Shown piece by piece: positions 40,045 through 49,556 of a stretch of DNA of 64,000 bases. This stretch comes from Dehalococcoidia bacterium (GTDB lineage Bacteria > Chloroflexota > Dehalococcoidia > CAUJGQ01). The translations under genes and the position numbers were made by a program. The stretch is taken from assembly GCA_035310145.1 (NCBI GenBank), contig DATGEL010000047.1, forward strand, positions 1 to 64,000. The letters run 5' to 3'. The notes under the pieces are model-generated. The model searched no databases, was not told the origin of the DNA, and was given only the letters and a program-made list of their open reading frames with translations. Position 1 is the first letter of the stretch. The number at the start of each line of letters is the position of its first letter.

Positions 40045-43000
40045 GTGAACCCGCACCCGCACCGTCTCCTCCACCCGGCTCGGCCCCGATCGCTCCCTCG
40101 TCTGATCTGGCTTGCAGCGCTGCTGCTGGCGCTGGCGCTCGGTTCGGCGGCGCGGCCCGCGACTCTCGGCCACGCGCAGATCTCGCCGCCAAGCCCCGGC
40201 GACTTCAATCTGCTGGACGTGCTGAACAAGCTCTCGGCGAGCAGCATTCAGCAGGCCTTGGCGCAGTACCCGGTGCCCTTCGCGATCATCACGCGCTCCA
40301 GCAATCCCAGCGCACCCGGCGGCGTGGTGGAGCAGATCACGGCGTTTAAAGCCGGCTCGCCCAAGCAGATCGATGTCGACAACAACGGCGCCACCGGCCA
40401 GGGCGGCCACGACATCCAGGTGCTGGTCGAGCAACTGCTCGGCCCGCCCTTCCAGCTCCGCCTGACGATCACCGCCCTGCCGGACTCGAAGGGGAACATC
40501 GCCCCCGACCTGACGGCGATCATCGCCTTCCCCATGGACCCCTTCAACAGCGAGAGCCTGGCGGCGCCGCCCTACCTGTTCTGGGGCTACGACACGCGCG
40601 CCAACCCGGCGCCGGAGTCGAAGTTCATCCCCGCCAGCGAGCAACTGGTCTTCACGCCGAACGTCTTCGGCGGCACCGTGCACAGCCTGGGCATGGCGCT
40701 CACCTCCAGCGGCACGCCGGATTCGGTGAAGTTCCTGGGCGGGCTGTACCAGAACCAGCTCGCCTTGAACCCGCCGCCGCCCGGCGCCTCGATCCTCGAC
40801 CTCAACGACAGCGGGCTGCGGCTGACGCCCGTGCCGGCGACGGCCAGCCTGACCCTCGATACCTCCGAGCTGCTGGGCGCGCCGGCGAACGCCTCGCAGG
40901 TCGCGCTGACCTGGGCAGCCAGCAGCCCGACGAAGGCGGAGCTGACCTTCGACGAGGGGGTCGGGGCGAGCGGCTCGCCCTCGGCGACGTTCACCGACAC
41001 GATCACGGTGGACCAGATGCCGACGTCGGAGGCGCTGAGCATCAACCTCAACCTCGGCGCCTCGCCGCCCACCTTCAGCGTGCATCACGCCGGCAACAGC
41101 GTGATCAACAGCGTGGTGGTGGATCGTACGGAATCCACCGGCACGCGCGAGCAGAAGTTCACCTTCACCGGCGTGCCGCTGACGGCCGACCTGGCGCTGC
41201 AGGCGAACAAGCTCAGCGCCACCTTCGGCCCGGCCTCCGGCGCGCAGAACACGCCCACGCTCGGCTCCGCCGTGATCGATCTGATCGACGGCAGCCCGGG
41301 CGGCCTCTTCGGTCTGAACATGAAGCGGGCCGAGGCGAAGCTGCTCAGCGTGCCGGACTTCTCGATCAACTGGAACAACTCGACCACGCTGCCGACCGTG
41401 TCGGCGGGCGTGACCAAGCCCGGCGACTTCATCGGCTTCGTCGGCGTGGCGATGGCCGCGAAGGACACCTTCCCGGCGATCTGGACGGCGAATCCGATGT
41501 CCGACGGGCCGACCACGCTCGACCACGTCGTGGCCTTCGAGGACGACACCGCCGGCTTCCGCTGGGCGCTCGGCTTCGCGAAGCTGCAGAGCGTCACCTT
41601 GAACCTGAACACCGCCGACCCGACCACGGCGTTCCAGATCGGCCTGGCGGCGGCGAACCACATGACACTGCGGCTGGCGATCAACGCGGGCGCCACGGTG
41701 CTGCCGCACAGCATGGGCGACGTGAACATCAACTGCCAGATCCACGACGTACCGCGCTCCATGAACCTGACCGGCACGAACTTCCGCGATCAGTGGCAGT
41801 ACACGGCCAGCGACCCGATCGCCTCGATCACCTGCAGCATCCAGATCGGCACGCTGACCTGCAGTCTCGCCATCGGCAGCCTGCCGAAGGCGATGAAGAT
41901 CGACTACGCGGCGGCCGGGCACTTCAACCTCACGATCACCGACCCGGTGGGCGGCAAGCTCGGCCTCTATCAGTTGATCTGCGACGACACGACGAACGGC
42001 CTGGCCGGCACCGACGGCTTCTTCGGCGTGAGGTTGAAGCACGCCAGGGTGCGCGTCGAACAGGCGCCGAGCCTGACCAGCAGTTGGTCGTACGGCTCCG
42101 CCTACGCGATCAACGTCGACGCGCTGGGCAGCACGATCGGCTCGATCGAGGCGGCCGGCGCCCTGGTGGACATCTCGCCGCCGGCGATCGCCACGGCGGG
42201 CAGCGACTACGCCAACCTGGTGGACCAGGGCACCAGCGGGCCGGAGAAGAAGTTCGGCTTCCGCGTGCTGGACCTGGGCAAGCTGAGCTTCAGCGACGGC
42301 AACAGCGGCGGCGTCAGCTTCAACTACCAGACGGCCGCGGCGCACCCGCTCTACGCCGTCTGGAACACCGACATCACCTCGACGCTCACCGGCCCGAACC
42401 TCGGCCTGAACGCCACGTTGTCGCTGCTGAACCTGCCGGCTTCGGTGAACTTCTCCAGCGACTTCAGCACGCAGCTCAGCCTCACGGCCAGCGGCGGGCT
42501 GAACGAGATCGACGTAACGGCCGACATCACCCAGACCGGCGGCTTTGTGACGCACGTGGTCGGACAGATCACCGGCGTGCCGACCAGCGTGACCTACAGC
42601 TTCACGCCCGCGGTGGAAGGCTCGGCCTCGCTCACGCTCAGCAACCCGATCACGCACGTGATGGTGGAGCTGACGAGCAACCAGGGCATCCTTAAGGGCG
42701 AGTACAAGCACATCCTGCTGGACGTGCAGAACATCCCGGCCAACTGGAACGCGGCCTGGGGCATCGCGCCCAGCCCGCACGCCACGCTGACGGCCGGGGC
42801 GGCGCTGGGCACGGTCGCGATCATCGTCTCGCGCGATGTGAAGAGCAACACGCCGTCCAACTACAGCCCGTTCACGGCCGCGGGCGGCAGCATCCAGTAC
42901 AGCGCCTTCGCCCGCACGATCGACCAGCGCTACTTCGACCAGGGCGTCGGCGGCGCGGCGGTGCGCGATCCGATCTTCATGGGCCGGCTGGACAACCTGT

Positions 43001-44019
43001 ACAACAGCACGACGCAGCTCGCGCCCAACGAGGACCACCTGATCTACCGCCGCAACGGCGCGGGGCAGCTCGACTTCCTCAGCGTGCGCTTCACCGGCTT
43101 CAAGGCCGCGTCGCTGAGCGTGGACCCCGTCAACCTCAAGGCGCTGGCGCACGTGGAGATCCCGTCGGCGGCGGCGCACCCGTTCTACCTGGCGCTGGAG
43201 AACACGGCGGGCACCTTCCTGACGGTGAACGTGCCCAACATCCCCTCGACGATGGACGCCGACGTGGACCTCGGTAGCACCAGCAGCGGCCATGCGAACG
43301 TCGACTTCAGCGCCAGCCCCGGCACGATCACCATCTACCAGGGGCCGCTGCCGGGCGCGAGCGACGGCCAGAAGGCACTGAAGGTCATCCTCACCAACAC
43401 GCCGACCTCGGTGCACGCCAGCTACAACATCGGCTTCCCGGGCAACATCGCGCTCACAACCTCGAACCCGGTGGAGATCGCGCTGCTCACGCAGGACAAC
43501 GGCGGCCGCTTCGTCGCCGACTTCGTGGCGCCGTCCATGTCGGCCAACTGGGGCTTCAGCACGGGCGACACCGACACGAAGTGCCAGGGGATCCCGCCGG
43601 AGTGCGGCGTCTTCTACATCGTCGCCACGGCGTTCTTCGACTTCGAGGCGGCCTCGCCGATCGACGGGTTCCTGACCAGCTACGACTTCATCGGCAGCCC
43701 GGCGAGTCTCAATCCGGCCGGCCCGGCGCCCAACGCCAACGAGTACGTGCCGCGCGTATCGGTCATCGCCAACGATTTCACCCACTTCAAGGCCTCGGCC
43801 GGCGTCGAAATCTGCCTGGTGGGCATCTGCCCGACGTTGGTGCCGCAACCGTTCATCAACATCGACACCGACCTGCTCGGCAGCTTCGACTTCGACTACT
43901 GGGATCTGGGAGGGGGCTTCCTCAACTTCCTCGGCCACGCGGACTATATCGACAACAACCCGTGGCACTTCTGGCCGTTGCTGCACGACCCCAACGACCA
44001 TTACTTGCCGTTCAACTGA
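40045..44019 (+). CDS. Large secreted repeat protein of unknown function
   Basis: 1,324 residues from GTG at 40045, with AGGAGG ten bases upstream. A basic start and a hydrophobic stretch (LIWLAALLLALALGSAA, residues ~20-36) form a signal peptide. The rest is Ser/Thr/Asn/Gly-rich and predicted all-beta. A short motif, hydrophobic-x-x-[VIL]-P-x-[ST]-hydrophobic, recurs at least nine times: near 41163 (GVPLT), 41346 (SVPDFS), 41742 (DVPRS), 41872 (SLPKA), 42426 (NLPAS), 42570 (GVPTS), 42725 (NIPAN), 43231 (NIPST) and 43392 (NTPTS), so the protein is probably built of roughly 90-150-residue modules. No named family is recognised; cell-surface or extracellular role is likely. No anchor is visible at the C-terminus. 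A terminator follows. Confidence 0.8.
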   Translation: MNPHPHRLLHPARPRSLPRLIWLAALLLALALGSAARPATLGHAQISPPSPGDFNLLDVLNKLSASSIQQALAQYPVPFAIITRSSNPSAPGGVVEQITAFKAGSPKQIDVDNNGATGQGGHDIQVLVEQLLGPPFQLRLTITALPDSKGNIAPDLTAIIAFPMDPFNSESLAAPPYLFWGYDTRANPAPESKFIPASEQLVFTPNVFGGTVHSLGMALTSSGTPDSVKFLGGLYQNQLALNPPPPGASILDLNDSGLRLTPVPATASLTLDTSELLGAPANASQVALTWAASSPTKAELTFDEGVGASGSPSATFTDTITVDQMPTSEALSINLNLGASPPTFSVHHAGNSVINSVVVDRTESTGTREQKFTFTGVPLTADLALQANKLSATFGPASGAQNTPTLGSAVIDLIDGSPGGLFGLNMKRAEAKLLSVPDFSINWNNSTTLPTVSAGVTKPGDFIGFVGVAMAAKDTFPAIWTANPMSDGPTTLDHVVAFEDDTAGFRWALGFAKLQSVTLNLNTADPTTAFQIGLAAANHMTLRLAINAGATVLPHSMGDVNINCQIHDVPRSMNLTGTNFRDQWQYTASDPIASITCSIQIGTLTCSLAIGSLPKAMKIDYAAAGHFNLTITDPVGGKLGLYQLICDDTTNGLAGTDGFFGVRLKHARVRVEQAPSLTSSWSYGSAYAINVDALGSTIGSIEAAGALVDISPPAIATAGSDYANLVDQGTSGPEKKFGFRVLDLGKLSFSDGNSGGVSFNYQTAAAHPLYAVWNTDITSTLTGPNLGLNATLSLLNLPASVNFSSDFSTQLSLTASGGLNEIDVTADITQTGGFVTHVVGQITGVPTSVTYSFTPAVEGSASLTLSNPITHVMVELTSNQGILKGEYKHILLDVQNIPANWNAAWGIAPSPHATLTAGAALGTVAIIVSRDVKSNTPSNYSPFTAAGGSIQYSAFARTIDQRYFDQGVGGAAVRDPIFMGRLDNLYNSTTQLAPNEDHLIYRRNGAGQLDFLSVRFTGFKAASLSVDPVNLKALAHVEIPSAAAHPFYLALENTAGTFLTVNVPNIPSTMDADVDLGSTSSGHANVDFSASPGTITIYQGPLPGASDGQKALKVILTNTPTSVHASYNIGFPGNIALTTSNPVEIALLTQDNGGRFVADFVAPSMSANWGFSTGDTDTKCQGIPPECGVFYIVATAFFDFEAASPIDGFLTSYDFIGSPASLNPAGPAPNANEYVPRVSVIANDFTHFKASAGVEICLVGICPTLVPQPFINIDTDLLGSFDFDYWDLGGGFLNFLGHADYIDNNPWHFWPLLHDPNDHYLPFN

Positions 44020-44047
44020 GGAGCGAACGGCGGCAGCGCAGCCTGAG

Positions 44048-44099
44048 CACGCCGCGGGCGGGACCATGCGGTCCCGCCCGCGGCGTGTGACTTTCGTTT
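44048..44099 (+). terminator. Terminator of the large secreted protein gene
   Basis: An 18-bp perfect stem (left arm starts CACGCCGCGGGCGGGACC, 44048-44065; right arm 44070-44087) with a four-base loop, followed by TGACTTTCGTTTC, a weak T-rich tract. Confidence 0.75.
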
Positions 44100-44129
44100 C
44101 AATCCGCTGAGCGGTGCCGCGCGACGCGC

Positions 44130-44784
44130 CTAGAGGCTGCGCAGCGTGGTGCGGTTGATGCCCTCGATCTCCTGCAAGCGCCCGACCCTGCGGCGCATCC
44201 AGCTCGAGCAGCAAGCGGGCGCCCCGCTTCTCGTCACCGCTGATGCGCAGCGTGCGCACCGTGGCGCCCGCCGCCTCCGCGTACGCGTACACCGCGCTCA
44301 CCAATCCCTCGGCATGGTCGACGCGGATGTCGAGCAGCACATGGGCGCGCTGGAAGACGCGGCGTTCGAGGATCTTGAAGGGCACCAGCACCAGCAGCGC
44401 GATCACGGTGCCCGCCAGCGCCAGCGAGAAGAGGCCGGCGCCGCAGGCAAGCCCGATCGCGGCCACGAACCAGATGCCGGCAGCGCTGGTGAGACCGTGC
44501 ACGGTGCCCCGCTGCACGATGATCGCGCCGCCGCCGAGGAAGCCGATACCGGTTACCACCTGCGCGGCCACGCGCGAGGGGTCGAGCGCGACGCCCTGGC
44601 TGCCGAGGATGTCGTCGAAGCCGTAGGTCGAGACGAGGATGAACAGCGCGGCGCCGACGGAGACGAGGGCATGAGTGCGGAAGCCGGCCGCGTAGTCGCG
44701 CCGCTCGCGCTCAAAGCCGATCGCGGCGCCGAGCACCAGCGCCAGCGCCAGCCGGGCGACCTGATCTCCAAACGGCAGATTCAT
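44130..44784 (-). pseudogene. MgtC/SapB family membrane protein, frameshifted near the 3' end
   Basis: From ATG at 44784 the frame encodes about 195 residues of MgtC family protein: LALALVLGAAIGFERERRDYAAGFRTHALVSVGAALF, then GFLGGGAIIVQRGTVHGLTSAAGIWFVAAIGLACG and further helices. The C-terminal soluble part (VRTLRISGDEKRGARLLLEL) then loses frame near 44200: a one-base change restores RRRVGRLQEIEGINRTTLRS and a stop at 44130-44132. Without it, the frame runs on antisense through the neighbouring gene. MgtC proteins act in magnesium homeostasis and stress. Assembly error or true mutation cannot be told apart. Confidence 0.65.
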
Positions 44785-44997
44785 CGGCAACCGCGCCGCA
44801 CGATCCGGCGAGACGGGCGACCAGCGGCGAACATCGCGGCCGGCCGGGTTGCGGGAACGTACGGGCCACGCCGCCGCGCCTGCCTGCATGCGGAGGAATG
44901 AGACCGCAAGCGTACGGCGCGGCGGGCCAGAGTGCAAATGCGCCGGAGCGGGGCAACCTGCGCTCGGCGCGAGCAAACGCCTGTTGCCCTGGCCGGC

Positions 44998-45945
44998 CTA
45001 CTGCGAGGTGCGGCGCGGGTCGAGCGCGTCGCGCAGGCCGTCGCCGATGAAATTGATCGAGAGGATGGCTAAAAAGATGCAGATGCCGGGGGCCATCGCC
45101 CAGTAGGGCGCCGTGTCCAGCCGGTCCTTGGCGTCGTAGAGGATGCGGCCCCAGGTCGGCAGGTCGGGCGGGAAGCCCAGGCCGAGGAAGGAGAGCGCCG
45201 ACTCGGTGAGGATGGCGGCGGCCACGCCGAGCGAGGCGGCCACGATCACGGGGCTGAGCGCGTTGGGCAGCATGTGCACGATCATCAGCCGGCCCGAAGG
45301 CACGCCCACCGAGCGCGCCGCCTCGATGTACTCCTTCTCCTTGATGCTGAGGAAGGAGGCGCGCACCAGGCGCGCCACGCGCATCCAGGCCAGGGCGCCG
45401 ATGATCACGACGATCATGGTGAACGTACCCAGCTCGGGGCCGATGGCGTGGCGCAGCTTGTCGCGGAAGAGGTAGATCACCAGCAGCAGCAGCGGCAGTT
45501 GCGGCAGGCTGAGCATCACCTCCGTGATCCGCATGATCACCACGTCGGTGAAGCCGCCGAAGAAGCCGGCCAGGGCGCCGAGCAGCGTGCCGATCGTGAC
45601 CGAGATCAGCATCGCCACCAGCCCCACCGCGATCGAGACGCGGCCGCCGAAGAGCACGCGCGCAAGGATGTCCTGGCCGAGGTCATCCGTGCCGAAGGGA
45701 TGCGAGAGGCTCGGCCCGTGCAGCTTCTGCGCGAGGTCGATGTCGTTGATCGGCTTCGGATAGATCGCCGGGCCGATCAGGGTTGCCACCACCAGGAAGC
45801 TGAAGACGATCAGGCCGAGCATGGCCATGCGGTGGCGGCGAAACTGGCGGAAGGCGTCGCCCCAGAGCGTGCGCTGCCGCCGGCCTTGAAAGAGCGGCTC
45901 CGCGCGCGCGGCCAGTTCGGCTGTAGTGCCCGTTCCGGCGGCCAT
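44998..45945 (-). CDS. Peptide/nickel-type ABC transporter permease (DppC-like)
   Basis: 315 residues. Typical DppC/OppC: N-terminal LFQGRRQRTLWGDAFRQFRRHRMAMLGL leading into the first helix, PFGTDDLGQDILARVLFGGRVS, and the EAA-loop EYIEAARSVGVPSGRLMIVHMLPNALSPV that contacts the ATPase. Five to six transmembrane helices. Forms the transport channel with the DppB-like protein encoded just upstream (14 bases apart). ATPase genes are not in the window. Confidence 0.92.
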   Translation of the reverse strand: MAAGTGTTAELAARAEPLFQGRRQRTLWGDAFRQFRRHRMAMLGLIVFSFLVVATLIGPAIYPKPINDIDLAQKLHGPSLSHPFGTDDLGQDILARVLFGGRVSIAVGLVAMLISVTIGTLLGALAGFFGGFTDVVIMRITEVMLSLPQLPLLLLVIYLFRDKLRHAIGPELGTFTMIVVIIGALAWMRVARLVRASFLSIKEKEYIEAARSVGVPSGRLMIVHMLPNALSPVIVAASLGVAAAILTESALSFLGLGFPPDLPTWGRILYDAKDRLDTAPYWAMAPGICIFLAILSINFIGDGLRDALDPRRTSQ

Positions 45946-45959
45946 TCGCCCTCCTCCGC

Positions 45960-46919
45960 CTAGGCGAGCTTAATGCGTGGATCGAGAAAGCCGTAGAGGA
46001 TGTCGGCGATCAGCGTGAACAGCACGACCAGGATCGCGTAGGTGAAGACGATGAACATCACCACCGGCGTGTCCTTGGCCTCCAGCGAGTTGATCAGCAG
46101 CGAGCCCATGCCGGGCACGCGGAAGATCTGCTCGGTGATCAGCGCGCCGGTGATGATCGCCGGCAGATCGAGCGCCAGGATCGTGACCACGGGAATCAGG
46201 GCGTTGCGGAAGGCGTGCTTCATCACCACGCTCAGCTCTGCCAGCCCCTTGGCCCGCGCCGTGCGCACGTAGTCCTGGCCGATCACATCCAGCATCGCGC
46301 CGCGCACGTAGCGCGTGAGCGAGGCCATCTGGATCAGCGCCAGCACCGTGATCGGCATGACCGCGTGTTTAAACAGCTCCCAGAGGTAGGTCAGACCGCT
46401 GCCGGGTAAGTGCGTGGAGTAGATGAAGGGCAGCCAGCGCAGCCAGATGCTGAAAATGAGAATGAAAACCAGTCCCGTGAAGAAGCTGGGCAACGAGATG
46501 CCCAGAAAGGCGAACGTCGTCGCCACGTTGTCGATCCAGGAGTACTGTTTGACGGCGGAAACCACGCCGATCAGGATGGCGAACGGAATCGCGACCAGGT
46601 AGGCCGTGCCCACGATGAACAGCGTCGTCGGCAGGCGCTGCCGGATCAGCGTCAACACGTTCACGCGGCTGACAAACGAGTAGCCCCAGTTGCCCTTGAC
46701 CACCTGTGTTGCCCAGCGCACGTACTGCACCGGCAGCGGGTCGTCGATGCCGAGCTGCTTGCGCAGGTTGAGGCGCACCTCCGGCGGAATGTCGGGGTTG
46801 AGGGCGAGCTCGGCGAAGGGGTCGCCCGGGGCGAGGTGCAGGATCGTGAAGAGGATGACGCTGATCGCGATCAGCGTGGGGATCGCGATCAGCACGCGCC
46901 GGAAGATGAACGTCGTCAC
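45960..46919 (-). CDS. Peptide/nickel-type ABC transporter permease (DppB-like)
   Basis: 319 residues from GTG at 46919 (GGGGAG six bases upstream). DppB features: TFIFRRVLIAIPTLIAISVILFTILHLAPGDP at the N-terminus, the PPEVRLNLRKQLGIDDPLPVQYVRW soluble loop, and the EAA-loop region DYVRTARAKGLAELSVVMKHAFRNALIPV. Six transmembrane helices. Partner of the DppC-like permease and of the substrate-binding protein encoded upstream; a stem-loop separates it from the latter. Confidence 0.92.
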   Translation of the reverse strand: MTTFIFRRVLIAIPTLIAISVILFTILHLAPGDPFAELALNPDIPPEVRLNLRKQLGIDDPLPVQYVRWATQVVKGNWGYSFVSRVNVLTLIRQRLPTTLFIVGTAYLVAIPFAILIGVVSAVKQYSWIDNVATTFAFLGISLPSFFTGLVFILIFSIWLRWLPFIYSTHLPGSGLTYLWELFKHAVMPITVLALIQMASLTRYVRGAMLDVIGQDYVRTARAKGLAELSVVMKHAFRNALIPVVTILALDLPAIITGALITEQIFRVPGMGSLLINSLEAKDTPVVMFIVFTYAILVVLFTLIADILYGFLDPRIKLA

Positions 46920-46984
46920 CTGCAGCTCCCCCGGGCGGCGCGCCGGCGCCGCCTCCCGCCCCGGTCTGCACATTGCTGCGAAAG

Positions 46985-47030
46985 CGGCCGGTTGGCGGTG
47001 CTCCCCGGCAGAAAGACCGCCAACCGGCCG
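46985..47030 (-). terminator. Stem-loop between substrate-binding protein and permease genes
   Basis: 15-bp perfect arms CGGCCGGTTGGCGGT and ACCGCCAACCGGCCG with a 16-base loop. It lies in the operon 3' of the binding-protein gene, where such hairpins commonly stabilise upstream mRNA and lower permease expression. Confidence 0.55.
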
Positions 47031-47062
47031 GCTCTACCGCCGTGCCGAGCACTACCCCCCGG

Positions 47063-48994
47063 CTACGTCTTGCGGTACCAGTAGGCGAGGCGCCAGAGGT
47101 CGGACGACGCCCAGGGCTGCAAGTCCATGCCCTGCAGGTTGCCCTTGGCGACGGAGACGCCGTTGCGGGCGGCGAGCGGCAGCTTGGGCGCGTCGGCGGC
47201 GATCATCTCGTTCATCTTCTTGAACAGGTCGGCGCGCTTGATCGCGTCGAGCTCCGTGGCGGCCTGCTCCCAGATCTGGTCGAACGCCGGGTTGATGTAG
47301 CGCATCACGTTGGTGCCCGACCAGTTGTTCGACTTCTGCGCGATGTTGTCGTTGGGCTGGCCGTGCGTCTGGCTGACGAAGGCGCGGAAATAGTTCTGCG
47401 GATCGATGCCGGGGCTGTTCGTCCACATGCCGAGGTCAAAATGCATTTGTGCCAGGTTGTCGGGGTTGGTGGCGTCGCCGAAGAAGATGTTGGCGTCGAC
47501 CGACTTCAGCTCGACCTGGATGCCCTGCGATTCCAGCGTCTTCTTGATGATCGCCTGCTCGTTCTGGCGCAGACTGTTGATCGACGTGGCGTAGACGATC
47601 TTCATCTTCACGCCATTGTTGGCGCGCACGCCGTCGGAACCCTTCTTCCAGCCGGCGTCATCCAGCATCTGCCCGGCCTTCGCCGGGTCGAAAGTGAGCT
47701 GGGTCTGTTGCGTCGGGGCGAACTTGCTCGGGTTGTAGACCAGGTAGTTGACGATCTGCCCTTCCTTGCCGTAGAGCTGATCGACGACCGTCTTGCGGTC
47801 GAACATCAGGTTAAACGCCTGGCGGACCTTGACGTCCGCGAAGAAAGGATGCTTGGTCTGCAGGCTGGAGGCTTCGCCGCCGACCTCCTTGTTCGGGTCG
47901 GTGAAGTTGAAGTACATCGACTCGGCGCCGGAACCGGGAAAGATCACGATCTGACCGGTGCCGCCCTTCTGAATGCCCTGCAGCTCGTCGTAGGTGACCT
48001 GCATGTTCCAGGCGTAGTCGTAGTCGCCGGTTTGCAGCACGGCGCGGGCGGCCGAGGGCGCGTCGCCGCCGCCCTTCAGCGAGATGTGATCGAAGAAGGG
48101 CCGGTTGGCGACGTGGTAGTTCGGGTTAATGTCGGCCTCGAGACTGTCGCCGGGGCGGAAATCGACGTACTTGTAGGGGCCGGTGCCCAGCGGCTTCAGG
48201 TTGTTGGGCGCGTTGTGCGACTCCTTGCCGATATAGGGGCCGAAGATGTGCTTGGGGATGATCATGCCGTTGGCGCCGACAAACGCCGTCTGCCAGTAGG
48301 GCACCGGGCTCTTGAAGGTGACCTTGACCGTCTGCGGATCGACGGCCTCGACCGACTTGACCGTCACGTACTGACCGGCGGTGTTCGCCGCCGTGGCCGG
48401 GTCGGCAATGAACTGGTAGGTGAAGGCGACGTCGTCGGCCGTGAAGGGCTGGCCGTCGTGCCAGGTGACGCCCTGCTTCAGCTTCCAGGTGACCGAGGTG
48501 CCGTCCTTGGCTACGGCGCCGTTTTCGACGGTCGGGATCTCGGCCGCGAGCACGGGCACGAGGTTGGCGTCCGCGTCGAACTCGGCCAGCGGCTCATAGA
48601 AGATGCGCGAGGCGTCGAAGTCCTTGGTGCCGTTGTTGATGTGCGGTTGCGGCAGCGTCGGCCCCTGCCACCACAGGAGCTTGAGCGTGCCGCCGCCGCC
48701 GCGCTTGGTCGGGGTGAAGGCGTTCGCGGCGGCACTGGCCGCAGCAGTCGCGGCGTTGGCCGCGGCAGAGCCGCCGCCCGCCGCCTGCGTCGCGGCGCTG
48801 GCCGCCTGCGTAGCGGCGCCGGCGCCGGTTTTTGCGGCACTCTTGCCGTTGTTGCTCGAACCGCACGCGGCGAGCACACTTGCGATCACCGGCATGGTCA
48901 GGCCGGCGGCGAACATCTTCGCGATGAAGTGTCGTCGCGAGATATGGCCCGCCTTGAACTGCTCGGCGAGTTCGGCCACGGTCCAATCAGACAT
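47063..48994 (-). CDS. ABC transporter substrate-binding lipoprotein (family 5)
   Basis: 643 residues. Export signal with twin-arginine motif SRRHFIAK (residues 19-26) and lipobox LAAC with Cys44, so a Tat-type lipoprotein. Then an Ala/Thr/Ser linker of ~45 residues, and the family-5 solute-binding fold: ASRIFYEPLAEFDADANLVPVLAAEIP, WKLKQGVTWHDGQPFTADDVAFTYQ, GTGPYKYVDFRPGDS and RQAFNLMFDRKTVVDQL. Binds peptides or other substrates outside the membrane and delivers them to the DppBC-like channel. Promoter at 49048-49076. Confidence 0.93.
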   Translation of the reverse strand: MSDWTVAELAEQFKAGHISRRHFIAKMFAAGLTMPVIASVLAACGSSNNGKSAAKTGAGAATQAASAATQAAGGGSAAANAATAAASAAANAFTPTKRGGGGTLKLLWWQGPTLPQPHINNGTKDFDASRIFYEPLAEFDADANLVPVLAAEIPTVENGAVAKDGTSVTWKLKQGVTWHDGQPFTADDVAFTYQFIADPATAANTAGQYVTVKSVEAVDPQTVKVTFKSPVPYWQTAFVGANGMIIPKHIFGPYIGKESHNAPNNLKPLGTGPYKYVDFRPGDSLEADINPNYHVANRPFFDHISLKGGGDAPSAARAVLQTGDYDYAWNMQVTYDELQGIQKGGTGQIVIFPGSGAESMYFNFTDPNKEVGGEASSLQTKHPFFADVKVRQAFNLMFDRKTVVDQLYGKEGQIVNYLVYNPSKFAPTQQTQLTFDPAKAGQMLDDAGWKKGSDGVRANNGVKMKIVYATSINSLRQNEQAIIKKTLESQGIQVELKSVDANIFFGDATNPDNLAQMHFDLGMWTNSPGIDPQNYFRAFVSQTHGQPNDNIAQKSNNWSGTNVMRYINPAFDQIWEQAATELDAIKRADLFKKMNEMIAADAPKLPLAARNGVSVAKGNLQGMDLQPWASSDLWRLAYWYRKT

Positions 48995-49047
48995 CGGTCA
49001 GTGCCTCCTCCGCTAGTCCTCCACCGTACTTGTCCCAGCGTGCGCCG

Positions 49048-49076
49048 AGTCTAGTTCGCGTCCCTTGGGGCGTCAA
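49048..49076 (-). promoter_or_regulatory. Promoter of the ABC transporter operon
   Basis: On the minus strand TTGACG (49071-49076) and TAGACT (49048-49053) are 17 bp apart. Expected transcription start lies about 45-50 bases before the binding-protein ATG. Confidence 0.6.
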
Positions 49077-49238
49077 GTAGCCCGCGCGTCGTGCGGATTT
49101 CCGCCCCGTTACGTTCTCGCGTACGCCGATTCGGACGGCACTGGTCTGACCGGCGATCGCGGGTCTGCCGCGGGCGCCAGCACGTGTGCGCTACACTGGA
49201 ACGGCAATCGGGGGTGGCTACCTCGTGAAGAGGCACGC

Positions 49239-49556
49239 ATGACACTGGAGACGGACACCGAGGCCGAGAAGATGCGCCGCGTGCCGGGGATCGTCTTTGC
49301 CGACGGGCCGACGGGGCGTCGCGCCCGGATCGCCGGTACGGGGATCGAGGTCTTCGAGGTGATCGGCCCACACCGTCAGATGGGCGAGAGCTGGGATGCG
49401 CTGCGTGAGGCGTTTCACTGGCTCACCGAAGCGCAGCTGCGGGCGGCGCTGGCGTATGCGGCGGCGTATCCCGAGGAGATCGGGGCGCGCCTCGCGCGGC
49501 AGGCGGCGATCACGCCGGAGTACATCGCGACGCGGTACTCGCAACGCCTCGATTAG
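49239..49556 (+). CDS. DUF433-family protein (antitoxin-like)
   Basis: 105 residues from ATG at 49239. DUF433 is recognised from RRARIAGTGIEVFEVIGPHRQMGESWDALREAFHWLTEAQLRAALAYAAAYPEEI, a winged-helix-like fold found mostly beside DUF5615 PIN-like genes, where it is presumed an antitoxin. Here it is unusually convergent with a DUF5615 gene: the two stop codons overlap in the four bases TTAG (49553-49556). GTGAAGAGGCACGC upstream gives a weak ribosome site. Confidence 0.8.
   Translation: MTLETDTEAEKMRRVPGIVFADGPTGRRARIAGTGIEVFEVIGPHRQMGESWDALREAFHWLTEAQLRAALAYAAAYPEEIGARLARQAAITPEYIATRYSQRLD

Noticed and set aside
39769-44976. Very long minus-strand reading frame opposite the large secreted protein gene
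   Set aside because: Composition is His/Arg/Val/Gly repeats typical of the antisense of a Ser/Thr/Asn-rich gene; only its first 195 or so residues match a real family (MgtC), which is annotated separately.
46973-49054. Plus-strand frame opposite the substrate-binding protein gene
   Set aside because: Val/Gly/Arg-rich shadow without family match.
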